Shown: in pieces, positions 22,743 through 33,421 of the stretch
Layout of the letters: each line of letters begins with the position of its first letter
How positions within the stretch are numbered: the stretch's first letter is position 1
Source of the DNA: Bacteroides sp.
GTDB lineage: Bacteria > Bacteroidota > Bacteroidia > Bacteroidales > Muribaculaceae
Direction of reading: 5' to 3'
NCBI GenBank assembly: GCA_014802425.1
Contig: JAAVCH010000023.1
Coordinates: 105,415 to 155,306 of the forward strand
Length of the DNA: 49,892 nucleotides
Notes under the pieces: generated by a model
The model's input: only the letters and a program-made list of their open reading frames with translations
The model's database searches: none
Told to the model about the DNA's origin: nothing
Translations under genes and position numbers: made by a program

Positions 22743-25700
22743 ATGGAAGACAACAATACGACCCCGGCACCCGGCAACGTGACCCCGCAGGACCCCGCCA
22801 CCGGCCCCGCAAAGCCCGCCGCGAAGCGGCGCCGCATGTCAAGATGGATCAGGATTCCGCTCGTCATCCTGCTCGTGCTTCTGGTGACGGTGCTCCTGAT
22901 TCCCGTGGCACTCTACATACCCGCCGTGCAGACAGCCGTCAAGAACGTAGCCACCGGCATCGTGCGCGACAAGACCGGCATGGACATCGGCATCGGGAAG
23001 CTACGGCTCAAGTTCCCCCTCGACCTCAGTCTGGAGGAGGTGCATGTGGTGGAGGCACAGGGCGACACTATGGTGCGCGCCCGCGAAGTGATAGCCGACG
23101 TCCGGCTCATGCCCCTGCTGAAGCTCGACGTGCGCATCAACCGCCTCCGCCTCCTCGACGGCTACTACCGCATGGTGTCGCCCGACTCCTCGATGATAAT
23201 GAAGGTCAGGGCCGGCCTCCTTGAGGTCGACGACCGGAGCAGCATGGACATACGCACCAGCCGCCTGCTCATCCACAAGGCCCGGCTGGCCGACGGCGAT
23301 GTGGCGCTCTACATGAACGTATGGCGCCAGCAGCAGACCCCGAAAGACAGCACCTCGACACCTTTCTACATTCAGGCCGACATGCTCGACGTGGAGCGCA
23401 TACGGTTCGGGATGTCGATGCTCCCCACCATCGACACCCTCATGCTCGACGCCGGGCGCCTATCCCTGCGCGACGGAGTCATCGACCTCGCCTCCAACGA
23501 CATCACCGCCTCCCTCCTGCAGCTCCGCTCCGGCTCGGCCACCTACATCGCGCCCACACCGGAATACGTGGCGGCGCATCCGGCTCCCGCCGCCGACTCC
23601 ACCTCCGCCCAGCCCGCCTCGCCACCCATGACGATCAGGGCCGACAGCATCTCGCTCGACGGATTCTCGGCCCTCTACACCACCGCCGGCGCCCGCCCCC
23701 TGCCGGGATTCGACGCCGGGTACATCCAGGTGAGCGACCTCGCCATCGGCCTGCGCCATTTCTTCAACCGTCAGACCGCCCTGCGGCTCCCCGTCACGCG
23801 CCTGAGCGCCACGGAGCGCAGCGGCCTTAAGATAACGCGCGGCACCGGCACAGTGGCCCTCGACTCGGCCGGCATAAAGCTCGACGCGCTCGACGTCAGC
23901 ACGCCGTTCTCCCACGTGGCGGCCACGGCCGACGTGCCCTTCGCACTGATGCAGCTCCAGCCCTCGGCTCCGGTCGAGGCGAGCCTCGACGCGTCGCTGG
24001 GCATCACCGACATCAATTCCTTCATGCCCTCCCTGGCGGAATACACCCGCAAGCTCCCCGGAGCGCCGCTCATCGCGCGCCTTGCGGCCGAGGGGCGCCT
24101 CGACAACGTCGACATAAAGACGCTCGACCTCCGGATGCCCGGATCGTTCACCCTCAGCGCCTACGGCACAGCACGCAACGCCCTCGACATGAAGAATCTC
24201 GTGGCCGGGGTGACGCTCGAGGGGGCCGTCGACAATCCCGGAATCATCCGCGGATTCGTGCCCGACATCCCGTTCGACATCCCGCGCCTCTACGTGGAGG
24301 GCACACTCGGAGCCGACCATGAGGAATACTCCGCCGACATCGGCCTCGTCACCCCGAAGGGGAGCCTCGTGGCCGAGGGGAGGGTAGGGCTCAACAGCGA
24401 GGCCTACCGCGCCGACCTCCGTGTGACCGACCTCGATGTGGACCACTTCATGCCCGACCTCGGAATCGGACGCCTCACGGCCACCGTCCATGCCGCGGGC
24501 GCCGGCTTCAATCCCACGCTGCCGAAGGCCCACACCGACTTCGACGTCCATGTGGCCAGCATCGTCTACAACAAAAAGCCCCTGCGCGACATCACCCTCT
24601 CCGGACGCCTCGCCTCATCGGCTTTCATCGTGGACCTCGACTCACCCAACCCCGACCTCAACCTCAACGCCCACATCACCGGCACCCTCCGCCCCGACGA
24701 CTACTGCGCCGAGGGACTGATGCGGGTCTACAACGCCGACCTCATGGCCCTCGGATTCATGGAGGACACGTGCTACGGCGCGGCCGACCTTGAGTTCGAC
24801 GTCACGGCACGCCCCTCCGCATGGCTCTACGACGCCAACATGCAGATACACTCCGTGAGCTGGCACCTCCCCACGATGGACCTCGACCTTCCCGACGGAC
24901 TCGGGCTCAACTTCATCGCCGAGGCCGACAACGTGAGCTGCGACGTGACGGCGCGCAAGACGGCCCTGACCTTCGAATCGCCGCGCGGGCTGGAGGAGAT
25001 AACCGCCTCCTTCACCCGGGGAATTGACGCCGCCATGGCCCAGATCCGGAAGAAGGACCTCGACATCGAGGAACTCCAGCACAACCTTCCCCCCTTCACC
25101 CTCGACGCCCGGGCCTCCGGGGCCGGCCTGATGCGCGACCTGCTCGAACCCCACGGAATGTACCTCGACACCCTCTCCCTCAGCCTGAGCAACGACTCCC
25201 TGATACACGGCGACATCCTGGCGCGCCGCTTCATGACCTCCGGCATGACCCTCGACACCATCACCCTCGCCCTCAACGAGCGCGGCAAACTGATGGACTA
25301 CCGCTTCCACCTCGGCAACCGCCCCGGCACGCTCGACGAGTTCGCCTGCGTCAACCTCAACGGATACGTAGGCTCCAACCGTCTGTCGGCCTTCCTCAAC
25401 CAGCAGAACCTGGCGGGAGAGACCGGCTACCGCCTCGGTTTCACGGCCGGCTTCGCCAACGACAGCATCGTCTCCCTCCATTTCACCCCGCTCAAGTCGA
25501 CCATCGCCTACCTGCCATGGACCTTCAATGAGGACAACCATATCGACTATCAGTTCTCCAGCCGCCGGGTCAACGCCAACCTCCGGGCCAGCAGCAACGA
25601 AAGCAGCCTGCTGATCATGACCGAGCCCGCGGCCTCCGGCGAGGGGGACGACCTGCACCTTAACCTCACCAACATCAAGGTGCAGGACTTCCTGCGGATG

Positions 25701-27671
25701 TCGATCACCGCGCCGCCGCTCCTGGCCACCGTCAACGGCGACCTCCGCGTGCACTACGACGGCAAGACCCTCTCCGGCAAGGGAGACATCGGAGTGACCG
25801 ACCTCTACTACGACCGTATGCGCGTCGGCGACCTCGACCTCCGCCTCAACGCCGGCGTCGACCTCTCCGGCGACTCCAACATCGAGGCCTCCCTGAAGGT
25901 GGACGGCCACGAGGACGCCATGGTGCTCTCCACGGTGCTCGCCCAGGGCACCGCCGGACTGGAGCCGAAAGACATGAAGCTGGCCCTCAACAGCTTCCCG
26001 CTCAGTGTGGCCAACCCGTTCCTCGGAGCCGACGTGGCCTCGCTCAGCGGCGGCCTCACGGGTTCGCTCAGCATGGCGGGGAGCCTGACGGCCCCGGTGG
26101 TCAACGGCAGCGTCGCGCTCGACTCCGTAGGGGTGCGGGTGCCGATGATAGGGAGCACCCTGAAGCTGCGCGGCCTCCCGCTCAGCATCAAGGACAATGT
26201 GCTTGACATACCCGACTTCAACGTGTTCGGCGCCAACGCCAATCCGCTCCACCTCCAGGGCACCGTCGACGCCACGAGCCTCTCCGGCATGAAGTTCGAC
26301 CTCAAGGCCAATGCCTCCAATTTCCAGGTCATCAACACCGACCGCCGATCCGGAGGCGACCTCTACGGCAAGCTCTTCCTCAACCTCGACGCCGCCGTCA
26401 AGGGCCCGATGCAGCACTTCGACGTGACGGCCAGCGCCTCGATACTCAACACGACCGACGTCACCTACGTGGTGGACATGGCTCCTGCGTCGGCGCTCGG
26501 CGGCACGTCGTCGGCGGATGTGGTGAAGTTCGTCAACTTCGCCGACACCGTCCAGACCACCCGCGCCGATTCCATAGCCCCTCCCTCGATGGCCATGCGC
26601 ATAAAGGCCTCGCTCAACATAGTGCCCGGCACGCACGTGGCAGTCGACCTTGGCGGCCAGGGCAAGGCTGAGCTCGCGCCCTCGGGCACGCTGACCTACA
26701 ACCAGAACTTCATGGGCGACATGACCGTCAACGGCCAGCTCTTCCTCGGCGAGGGATTCGTCACCTACAAGGTGCCGGTGATGGGCACCAAGACATTCCA
26801 CTTCGACCCGCAGAGCTCCGTCACCTTCAACGGCGACATGATGAACCCCACCCTCGACATAACCGCCACCGACTATGTCAAGACCAACATCATCAACTCC
26901 TCGGGCAACAGCAACCTCATCGACTTCCTCGTGACCCTCGACATCACCGACACCCTCGCCAGTCCGGGAATAGCCTTCGACCTCTCGACCGACGACGACA
27001 TGACCGTCAAGAACGAGCTTCAGTCCATGACCCCCGACCAGCGCGCCCAGCAGGCCATGTACCTCCTCATGACCGGACAGTACAGCGGCGCGGGCACCAA
27101 GACCGCCTCCTCCAACCTCGTTGAGAGCCAGCTCTACGGCCTCCTCGAGAACCAGCTCAACAACCTCGCCTCAAAGGTGGTGAAGGGTGTCGACCTCTCC
27201 TTCGGCATCGACAACTACAACAAGACCACCGACGGCTCCACGTCCAACACCACGAGCTACAGCTACCAGATGTCGAAATCACTCTTCAGCAACCGCTTCA
27301 AGATCGTGGTGGGGGGCAATTACTCGACCGACACCACCAGCGAGGACGACATAGCGCAGAACCTCGTGAGCGACATCTCCTTCGAATACACCCTCAAGCA
27401 GACCAACACGCTCACCATGCTCGTGCGCCTCTTCCGCCATATGGGCTACGAGAGCGTGCTTGAAGGCGAGGTGACGGAGATGGGTGTGGGCTTCGCCATG
27501 CGCCGTCGCCTCTCCGACCTGCGCCGCATCTTCCGCGTACACTGGGGCAAGAGCCGCCGCGAACGCGAGGCCGAGGCCGCCGCCAAGGCCGCGAAGGAGG
27601 CCGCCGCACGCGAGCCCGAAGACCCGACCAAACAAGAGAATCCACAGACGAATGACACGACTCAGCAATAG
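22743..27671 (+). CDS. tamB: TamB-like translocation and assembly protein
   Basis: 1642 residues. An N-terminal inner-membrane helix (about 37-60, IPLVILLVLLVTVLLIPVALYIP) follows a Pro/Ala-rich cytosolic start. A very long periplasmic beta region, of the AsmA/TamB type, spans the envelope. The C-terminal TamB domain (DUF490, about 1250-1560) includes NQNFMGDMTVNGQLFLGEGFVTYKV and VTFNGDMMNPTLDITATD. The end is a charged Ala/Glu tail (REREAEAAAKAAKEAAA). TamB proteins bridge inner and outer membranes, help in outer-membrane protein assembly and are proposed to move phospholipids. The next gene, encoding the outer-membrane partner, overlaps by 20 bp. Confidence 0.93.
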   Translation: MEDNNTTPAPGNVTPQDPATGPAKPAAKRRRMSRWIRIPLVILLVLLVTVLLIPVALYIPAVQTAVKNVATGIVRDKTGMDIGIGKLRLKFPLDLSLEEVHVVEAQGDTMVRAREVIADVRLMPLLKLDVRINRLRLLDGYYRMVSPDSSMIMKVRAGLLEVDDRSSMDIRTSRLLIHKARLADGDVALYMNVWRQQQTPKDSTSTPFYIQADMLDVERIRFGMSMLPTIDTLMLDAGRLSLRDGVIDLASNDITASLLQLRSGSATYIAPTPEYVAAHPAPAADSTSAQPASPPMTIRADSISLDGFSALYTTAGARPLPGFDAGYIQVSDLAIGLRHFFNRQTALRLPVTRLSATERSGLKITRGTGTVALDSAGIKLDALDVSTPFSHVAATADVPFALMQLQPSAPVEASLDASLGITDINSFMPSLAEYTRKLPGAPLIARLAAEGRLDNVDIKTLDLRMPGSFTLSAYGTARNALDMKNLVAGVTLEGAVDNPGIIRGFVPDIPFDIPRLYVEGTLGADHEEYSADIGLVTPKGSLVAEGRVGLNSEAYRADLRVTDLDVDHFMPDLGIGRLTATVHAAGAGFNPTLPKAHTDFDVHVASIVYNKKPLRDITLSGRLASSAFIVDLDSPNPDLNLNAHITGTLRPDDYCAEGLMRVYNADLMALGFMEDTCYGAADLEFDVTARPSAWLYDANMQIHSVSWHLPTMDLDLPDGLGLNFIAEADNVSCDVTARKTALTFESPRGLEEITASFTRGIDAAMAQIRKKDLDIEELQHNLPPFTLDARASGAGLMRDLLEPHGMYLDTLSLSLSNDSLIHGDILARRFMTSGMTLDTITLALNERGKLMDYRFHLGNRPGTLDEFACVNLNGYVGSNRLSAFLNQQNLAGETGYRLGFTAGFANDSIVSLHFTPLKSTIAYLPWTFNEDNHIDYQFSSRRVNANLRASSNESSLLIMTEPAASGEGDDLHLNLTNIKVQDFLRMSITAPPLLATVNGDLRVHYDGKTLSGKGDIGVTDLYYDRMRVGDLDLRLNAGVDLSGDSNIEASLKVDGHEDAMVLSTVLAQGTAGLEPKDMKLALNSFPLSVANPFLGADVASLSGGLTGSLSMAGSLTAPVVNGSVALDSVGVRVPMIGSTLKLRGLPLSIKDNVLDIPDFNVFGANANPLHLQGTVDATSLSGMKFDLKANASNFQVINTDRRSGGDLYGKLFLNLDAAVKGPMQHFDVTASASILNTTDVTYVVDMAPASALGGTSSADVVKFVNFADTVQTTRADSIAPPSMAMRIKASLNIVPGTHVAVDLGGQGKAELAPSGTLTYNQNFMGDMTVNGQLFLGEGFVTYKVPVMGTKTFHFDPQSSVTFNGDMMNPTLDITATDYVKTNIINSSGNSNLIDFLVTLDITDTLASPGIAFDLSTDDDMTVKNELQSMTPDQRAQQAMYLLMTGQYSGAGTKTASSNLVESQLYGLLENQLNNLASKVVKGVDLSFGIDNYNKTTDGSTSNTTSYSYQMSKSLFSNRFKIVVGGNYSTDTTSEDDIAQNLVSDISFEYTLKQTNTLTMLVRLFRHMGYESVLEGEVTEMGVGFAMRRRLSDLRRIFRVHWGKSRREREAEAAAKAAKEAAAREPEDPTKQENPQTNDTTQQ

Positions 27672-30003
27672 ACTCCGCCGCACCCTGTGGCGCCATGCCG
27701 GCTCCTGGCTGGCCGTAGTGACGCTCCTCCAGCTGCTCGGCGCGTGCTCCACCACATCGAGGCTCGCCGAAGGGGAGGTGCTGTACACCGGCGTCAAGAA
27801 ACTCCAGGTCAATCCCACCGACGGCGAACAGCTCCCCTCCGGGATGATAGCCGACCTCAAGGAGGCCATCAACGTGGCCCCCAACAATCCGATGCCCTTC
27901 CTGTCGCCCTACTACCGGACGCCGTTTCCGATCGGCCTCTGGGTCTACAACCACATGAACGACTCGGCCAAGGGGCTGAAGGGGTGGCTCTACCGCAAGC
28001 TGGTGTCCTATCCGGTGCTGGTCAACGACGTGCGCCCCGACCTCCGCATACATCTGCTGAAGGAGGTGCTCGACAACAACGGCTACTTCGGCTCCACGGC
28101 CAGCTACGACCTCGTCTACAGCAAGAGCAATCCCAAGAAGGCGCAGATACTCTACACCGTCGACGTCTCGCGCCCGTACCTCATCGACTCCGTGCGGCTG
28201 CTCCGGCGCCCTGACGACCGCATGTGCCGCTTCATCGACTCGGTGGCCATGCGCGGAAGCTATCTCCGCCCGGGGGTGATATTCAACGTCGATTCGCTTT
28301 CGGCCGAACGGGTGCGCATAGCCAACGCCATGCGCAACAGGGGCTACTACTATTTCCGCCCGGAGTACATAGAGTTCGAGGCCGACTCCCTTATGGCGCC
28401 CCAGCGCATAGCGCTGCGGATGACTCTGGCCGAGAACACCCCGCGCCTCTCGGAACTGGCCTACCGCACCCGCAACATCACCACAACGCTCCTGAAGCGC
28501 AGCACGCGCAAGCCCGGCACCCCCGACACGCTCGACACGAGCAAGGGCGACCTCATCGTGATGCGCCCCCAGCGGCTGCGTCCGGGCATGATAACCTCGG
28601 CCATCACCTTCCGCGAGGGGAAGCTCTTCTCCGTGCGCGACATGGACCGTACGCAGGCGCGCCTGGCCCGGCTCGGTATCTTCAGCAACATCAACATCCA
28701 GCCGGTGCCGGTCGACACGTCGGGACGCAATCCCGAGATGGACGTCTACATCACGGCGCAGTACGACCGTCCGATCGAGGCCTCGATCGAGGTCAACGCC
28801 ACCTCGAAGTCCAACTCCTACATCGGCCCCTCGCTGACGCTCGGCCTGACCCACCACAACCTCTTCGGCGGCGCCGAGAAGCTCAACGTGTCGTTCACCG
28901 GCTCCTATGAATGGCAGACGGGAAAGGGTAACGACAACGGCGTCTTCAACAGCTACGAGTTCGGCCTGACCGGCTCGCTTGCCTTCCCGCGCCTGCTTGC
29001 CCCGGCCTTCATACGCCGCCGCAACTTCGACCTCAACTGGACCACCGTCACGCTGAGCGCCGAGATCCTCAACCGTCCGCACTACTTCAAGCTGGCTTCG
29101 TTCAACACCGGCATCACCTACGAATGGCGTGCCACGCGCAACGCCATGAACCAGTTCACGCCCTTCAAGCTGACCTACACGAAACTGATGCACACCACTC
29201 CGGAGTTCGACGAGGTGATGGCGAAGAATCCGGCCGTGGCGCTGAGCTTCCGCAGCCAGTTCATCCCCCAGCTCAGCTATACCTACACCCTCGACAAATA
29301 CCTTGAGCGTGCCGCCATCAACGGCATCAACTTCACGGCCACCTTCACCGAAGCCGGCAACATCTTCGCCGGCATCTACCGCCTCTGCGGAGTGAAGGGG
29401 GAAAAGAGGCTCTTCGGCACGCCGTTCTCGCAGTTCGTAAAGGGCACGGCGCAGCTCGTATATTCGCGGCGGCTGGTGCGCGGGTCCGACCAGTGGCTTG
29501 TGTCGCGCGTGTTCCTCGGCGCCGAGCATGCCTACGGCAATTCCAGCGAGGTGCCGTATTCGGAGCAGTTCTATATCGGCGGCGCCAACTCGATACGTGC
29601 CTTTACGGTGCGCTCCATCGGCCCGGGCAGCTACCGGGCGCCGCAGGATCTGGAGAACGGCTATTTCGACCAGACGGGTACGTTTAAGCTGGAGCTCAAC
29701 TCGGAGTACCGCTTCCCGATCATCAGCGTGCTGCACGGGGCGGTGTTTGTCGACGCGGGCAATATCTGGCTACTGAAGGACGACCCCATGCGCCCGGGAG
29801 GGCAGCTTAAGGCGTCGACGTTCCTGCGCGACATCGCGCTGGGCACCGGCGTGGGCCTGCGCATCGACATCGGAATGCTCGTGCTCCGCGGCGACCTCGG
29901 CTATGGCCTCCACGACCCGGCCGGCTACTCCGGCGGCCATTATTTCAACGTCCCCTTCAAGAAGGCGTTCGCCTTCCATCTGGCCATAGGCTATCCCTTC
30001 TGA
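27652..30003 (+). CDS. BamA/TamA family outer-membrane lipoprotein (TamL type)
   Basis: The ATG at 27652 is chosen because it overlaps the tamB end by 20 bp and begins a lipoprotein signal with LLGAC (Cys32). It gives 783 residues. After STTSRLAEGEVLYTGVKKL come POTRA-like domains (VLDNNGYFGSTASYDL, IDSVRLLRRPDDRM), then an Omp85-type barrel with IGPSLTLGLTHHNLFGGAEKLNVSFTGSYEW, the FYIGGANSIRAFTVRSIGPGSY loop, and the terminal AFHLAIGYPF. A lipid-anchored TamA relative paired with TamB is the TamL arrangement described for Bacteroidota. It should act in the outer membrane with TamB. An open frame extends further upstream inside tamB but is not coding. Confidence 0.93.
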   Translation: MTRLSNRLRRTLWRHAGSWLAVVTLLQLLGACSTTSRLAEGEVLYTGVKKLQVNPTDGEQLPSGMIADLKEAINVAPNNPMPFLSPYYRTPFPIGLWVYNHMNDSAKGLKGWLYRKLVSYPVLVNDVRPDLRIHLLKEVLDNNGYFGSTASYDLVYSKSNPKKAQILYTVDVSRPYLIDSVRLLRRPDDRMCRFIDSVAMRGSYLRPGVIFNVDSLSAERVRIANAMRNRGYYYFRPEYIEFEADSLMAPQRIALRMTLAENTPRLSELAYRTRNITTTLLKRSTRKPGTPDTLDTSKGDLIVMRPQRLRPGMITSAITFREGKLFSVRDMDRTQARLARLGIFSNINIQPVPVDTSGRNPEMDVYITAQYDRPIEASIEVNATSKSNSYIGPSLTLGLTHHNLFGGAEKLNVSFTGSYEWQTGKGNDNGVFNSYEFGLTGSLAFPRLLAPAFIRRRNFDLNWTTVTLSAEILNRPHYFKLASFNTGITYEWRATRNAMNQFTPFKLTYTKLMHTTPEFDEVMAKNPAVALSFRSQFIPQLSYTYTLDKYLERAAINGINFTATFTEAGNIFAGIYRLCGVKGEKRLFGTPFSQFVKGTAQLVYSRRLVRGSDQWLVSRVFLGAEHAYGNSSEVPYSEQFYIGGANSIRAFTVRSIGPGSYRAPQDLENGYFDQTGTFKLELNSEYRFPIISVLHGAVFVDAGNIWLLKDDPMRPGGQLKASTFLRDIALGTGVGLRIDIGMLVLRGDLGYGLHDPAGYSGGHYFNVPFKKAFAFHLAIGYPF

Positions 30004-30004
30004 C

Positions 30005-30334
30005 ATGAAGCCGCGTCTGTCATCGCGTGAGCGCGCGGGGCTGCTGTACTTCGCGGCCACCGTACTGCTCTGCCTCATGCTGGGGCCTCTGGCCCGGCAG
30101 TGGGGGTGTACGCGCGGCACGGCGCCGGTCGCCGTGGAGTGCGCGCCGGGACTGGCCGACTCCCTTGCGGCCGATTCCCTTGCGGCCGATTCCCTTGCGG
30201 CCGATTCCCTCCGCGTCCCCTCCGGCGCTCCCTCCTCCCGGCGTGCCGGTAAGTCACGCTCCCGGAGGCGCACTTCGGGCGTCGCGCCCGAGCGCCGCTC
30301 CTTCCGTGACGAGCCCGTCGGCCCCGGTGACTGA
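30005..30334 (+). CDS. Small membrane protein with a repeated ADSLA tract
   Basis: 109 residues starting one base after the tamL stop, so translation is coupled. One membrane helix (about 10-30, AGLLYFAATVLLCLMLGPL). Then four copies of the pentapeptide ADSLA/ADSLR (about 51-70), followed by a basic Arg/Ser-rich tail. The N-terminus weakly recalls the membrane start of Bacteroidota helix-hairpin-helix proteins, but that domain is absent, so it may be a truncated relative. Function unknown. A terminator follows. Confidence 0.55.
   Translation: MKPRLSSRERAGLLYFAATVLLCLMLGPLARQWGCTRGTAPVAVECAPGLADSLAADSLAADSLAADSLRVPSGAPSSRRAGKSRSRRRTSGVAPERRSFRDEPVGPGD
30155..30214. repeat. 15-bp tandem repeat, four copies, in frame
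   Basis: Units GCCGAYTCCCTTGCG at 30155-30169, 30170-30184, 30185-30199 and a slightly changed fourth at 30200-30214. The unit is five codons, so copy number can change by slippage without breaking the frame. Confidence 0.9.
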
Positions 30335-30358
30335 CATCGGACCTGACTGACACATGAT

Positions 30359-30398
30359 ATAAAGAGCCGGATTCCAACCACGGAATCCGGCTCTTTAT
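30359..30398. terminator. Strong bidirectional terminator
   Basis: A perfect 17-bp stem. Arms are ATAAAGAGCCGGATTCC (30359-30375) and GGAATCCGGCTCTTTAT (30382-30398), with a 6-nt loop. A T-rich stretch closes the stem on both strands. It ends the VanZ-tamB-tamL operon and can also stop typA read-through. The gap 30399-30572 holds no gene. Confidence 0.9.
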
Positions 30399-30572
30399 GT
30401 GTAACGGTATGTGTATAGGTCTGTACTGAACGGATGCTCCGCGCGGGGCCTACAACAGTACTTCGCGTCCTGGGAGGATTGCCCGCCGTTTCTTCCTTTC
30501 TATGGTTGAACGCCGGGGAAGGGGGGATTGTTCATCCCGGGGAGGATTTCTTCCAGGGGGGCGGAGAGGTTG

Positions 30573-32369
<1,797 letters not shown>

Positions 32370-32470
32370 AATTGGGTTGAGGTTACCGCGCCTGTTTGAG
32401 GGGAGCGGAATCCTTGCGGGCGGATTCCGTCGGCGTTGCCGGAGACTCCGGCGCGGGGAGTTTCCGTCTG

Positions 32471-32478
32471 CAAAGTTA
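32471..32478 (-). promoter_or_regulatory. -7 promoter element of typA
   Basis: TAACTTTG on the minus strand. The nearest TTG lies 16 nt upstream, shorter than the usual 19-21, so only the -7 is certain. Confidence 0.55.
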
Positions 32479-32618
32479 CAAAATATATGTTAAACAACAT
32501 ATAAAACTCTACTATATAATACGTCGGCGGCGGCATCAAAGTTCGGCGCAGCCGCATGGCTTCGCCTCCTTTCCTGCTCCGGGGCTATAAAATACGCTGC
32601 TTGGCCATCCGGTCGGGA

Positions 32619-32663
32619 TAAAAAAGAATACGCTCCGGGGCGGATGGCTCCGGAGCGTATTCT
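32619..32663 (-). terminator. Intrinsic terminator of the winged-helix gene
   Basis: AGAATACGCTCCGG (from 32625) pairs with CCGGAGCGTATTCT (to 32663). On the minus strand the stem is followed by six T. It lies 36 bp past the gene end. Confidence 0.85.
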
Positions 32664-32699
32664 ATTCGTTTTCCCTGACCGTCAGGACTGGCTTGGGCA

Positions 32700-32909
32700 T
32701 CAGTCCACGAGGGTGGCCACGGTTTCTTCGTCTTCGGTAGTGATGAGGAGCTTGCCTTCGCGGGCGAGCCAGCCGAAGGCGGCCATGAGTTCGTCTTTTT
32801 TCAGCTTGGTGGCTTTCTTGATGGCCTTCAGGCCGAGAGTGTGGGTGTCAGCTGCTTCGAGAGCCTTGTAGACCTCTCCGGCCCAGGTTCCGATTGATTC
32901 GATGTTCAT
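32700..32909 (-). CDS. Small winged helix-turn-helix protein (DUF2582 type)
   Basis: 69 residues. MNIESIGTWAGEVYKALEAADTHTLGLKAIKKATKLKKDELMAAFGWLAREGKLLI has the helix-helix-turn-helix and wing arrangement, and matches the small DUF2582 winged-helix family widespread in Bacteroidota. The conserved GWLAREGK stretch is present. It may bind DNA, but no target is known. It is transcribed alone, with its own -7 element and terminator. Confidence 0.85.
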   Translation of the reverse strand: MNIESIGTWAGEVYKALEAADTHTLGLKAIKKATKLKKDELMAAFGWLAREGKLLITTEDEETVATLVD

Positions 32910-33033
32910 AACTTTACTTATTTTTAATGGTTTTGAATTATATCCACGTAATTTCCTTGCTTGCTCCGCCGGAAGGGCGGAATAAAACGGTGAAAATAGA
33001 GTGCTGACGCGGATGATTTTTGGATTGAAAACG

Positions 33034-33041
33034 CAAAGTTA
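33034..33041 (-). promoter_or_regulatory. -7 promoter element of the winged-helix gene
   Basis: TAACTTTG on the minus strand, 125 bp before the start. The -33 has only a partial match. Confidence 0.5.
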
Positions 33042-33231
33042 ATGAAAAAAAACGAATTTTCACGCATTTACGCCCCAAAACGTGCCTCACGGCTCCGTTT
33101 TCACCGTCATCTTTATATCTATAACACGCTGAGAGGCTGAATTGTTAACTCGTCAGCCTCCATACGGACCTCAGGAGGAGGTGGGGGGATGGGAATGTGG
33201 CTGACGGGCGGCCGACGATACGACGGCCTAC

Positions 33232-33264
33232 AGCAAGGGGACGTTGTCACAACGTCCCCTTGCT
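33232..33264 (-). terminator. Long hairpin at the 3' end of the fimbrial operon
   Basis: AGCAAGGGGACGTTG (33232-33246) pairs perfectly with CAACGTCCCCTTGCT (33250-33264) with a 3-nt loop. It lies 157 bp beyond the last fimbrial stop. No T run is present on the minus strand, so it may protect the 3' end rather than terminate. Confidence 0.55.
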
Positions 33265-33421
33265 AAAACTAACTAAATAATAACTAACGCCAACAAAGTT
33301 GGCTCAGAACATATATCACTATATGCTTTATCGTGGTGCCTTTACGGGTGTATTGCATCCAACTCGGGTTTATCGTAATCATCGGCTCAAGTAGAGCGAC
33401 ATAGGGCGAATTGCATTACAC

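Larger units (their letters stand above)
32910..33421. other. 512-bp intergenic region between the winged-helix gene and the fimbrial operon
   Basis: No gene is seen. A minus-strand TAACTTTG at 33034-33041 is the likely -7 of the winged-helix gene. A short inverted repeat GAGGCTGA/TCAGCCTC (33133-33160) competes with a second pairing, CGTCAGCC (33151-33158) to GGCTGACG (33199-33206). The major hairpin is listed separately. GCCAAC/GTTGGC forms a small stem near 33290-33305. Confidence 0.6.

Noticed and set aside
24642-26801. 719-codon open frame antisense to tamB
   Set aside because: High GC gives long stop-free shadows. The translation is a low-complexity Val/Gly/Glu/His mix with no domain, and the sense strand encodes a clear TamB.
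27412-29736. 774-codon open frame antisense to tamL
   Set aside because: Shadow of the tamL frame. No start context and no recognisable motif.
30155-30214. CRISPR-like array
   Set aside because: Units are directly adjacent without spacers and are in frame in a gene.
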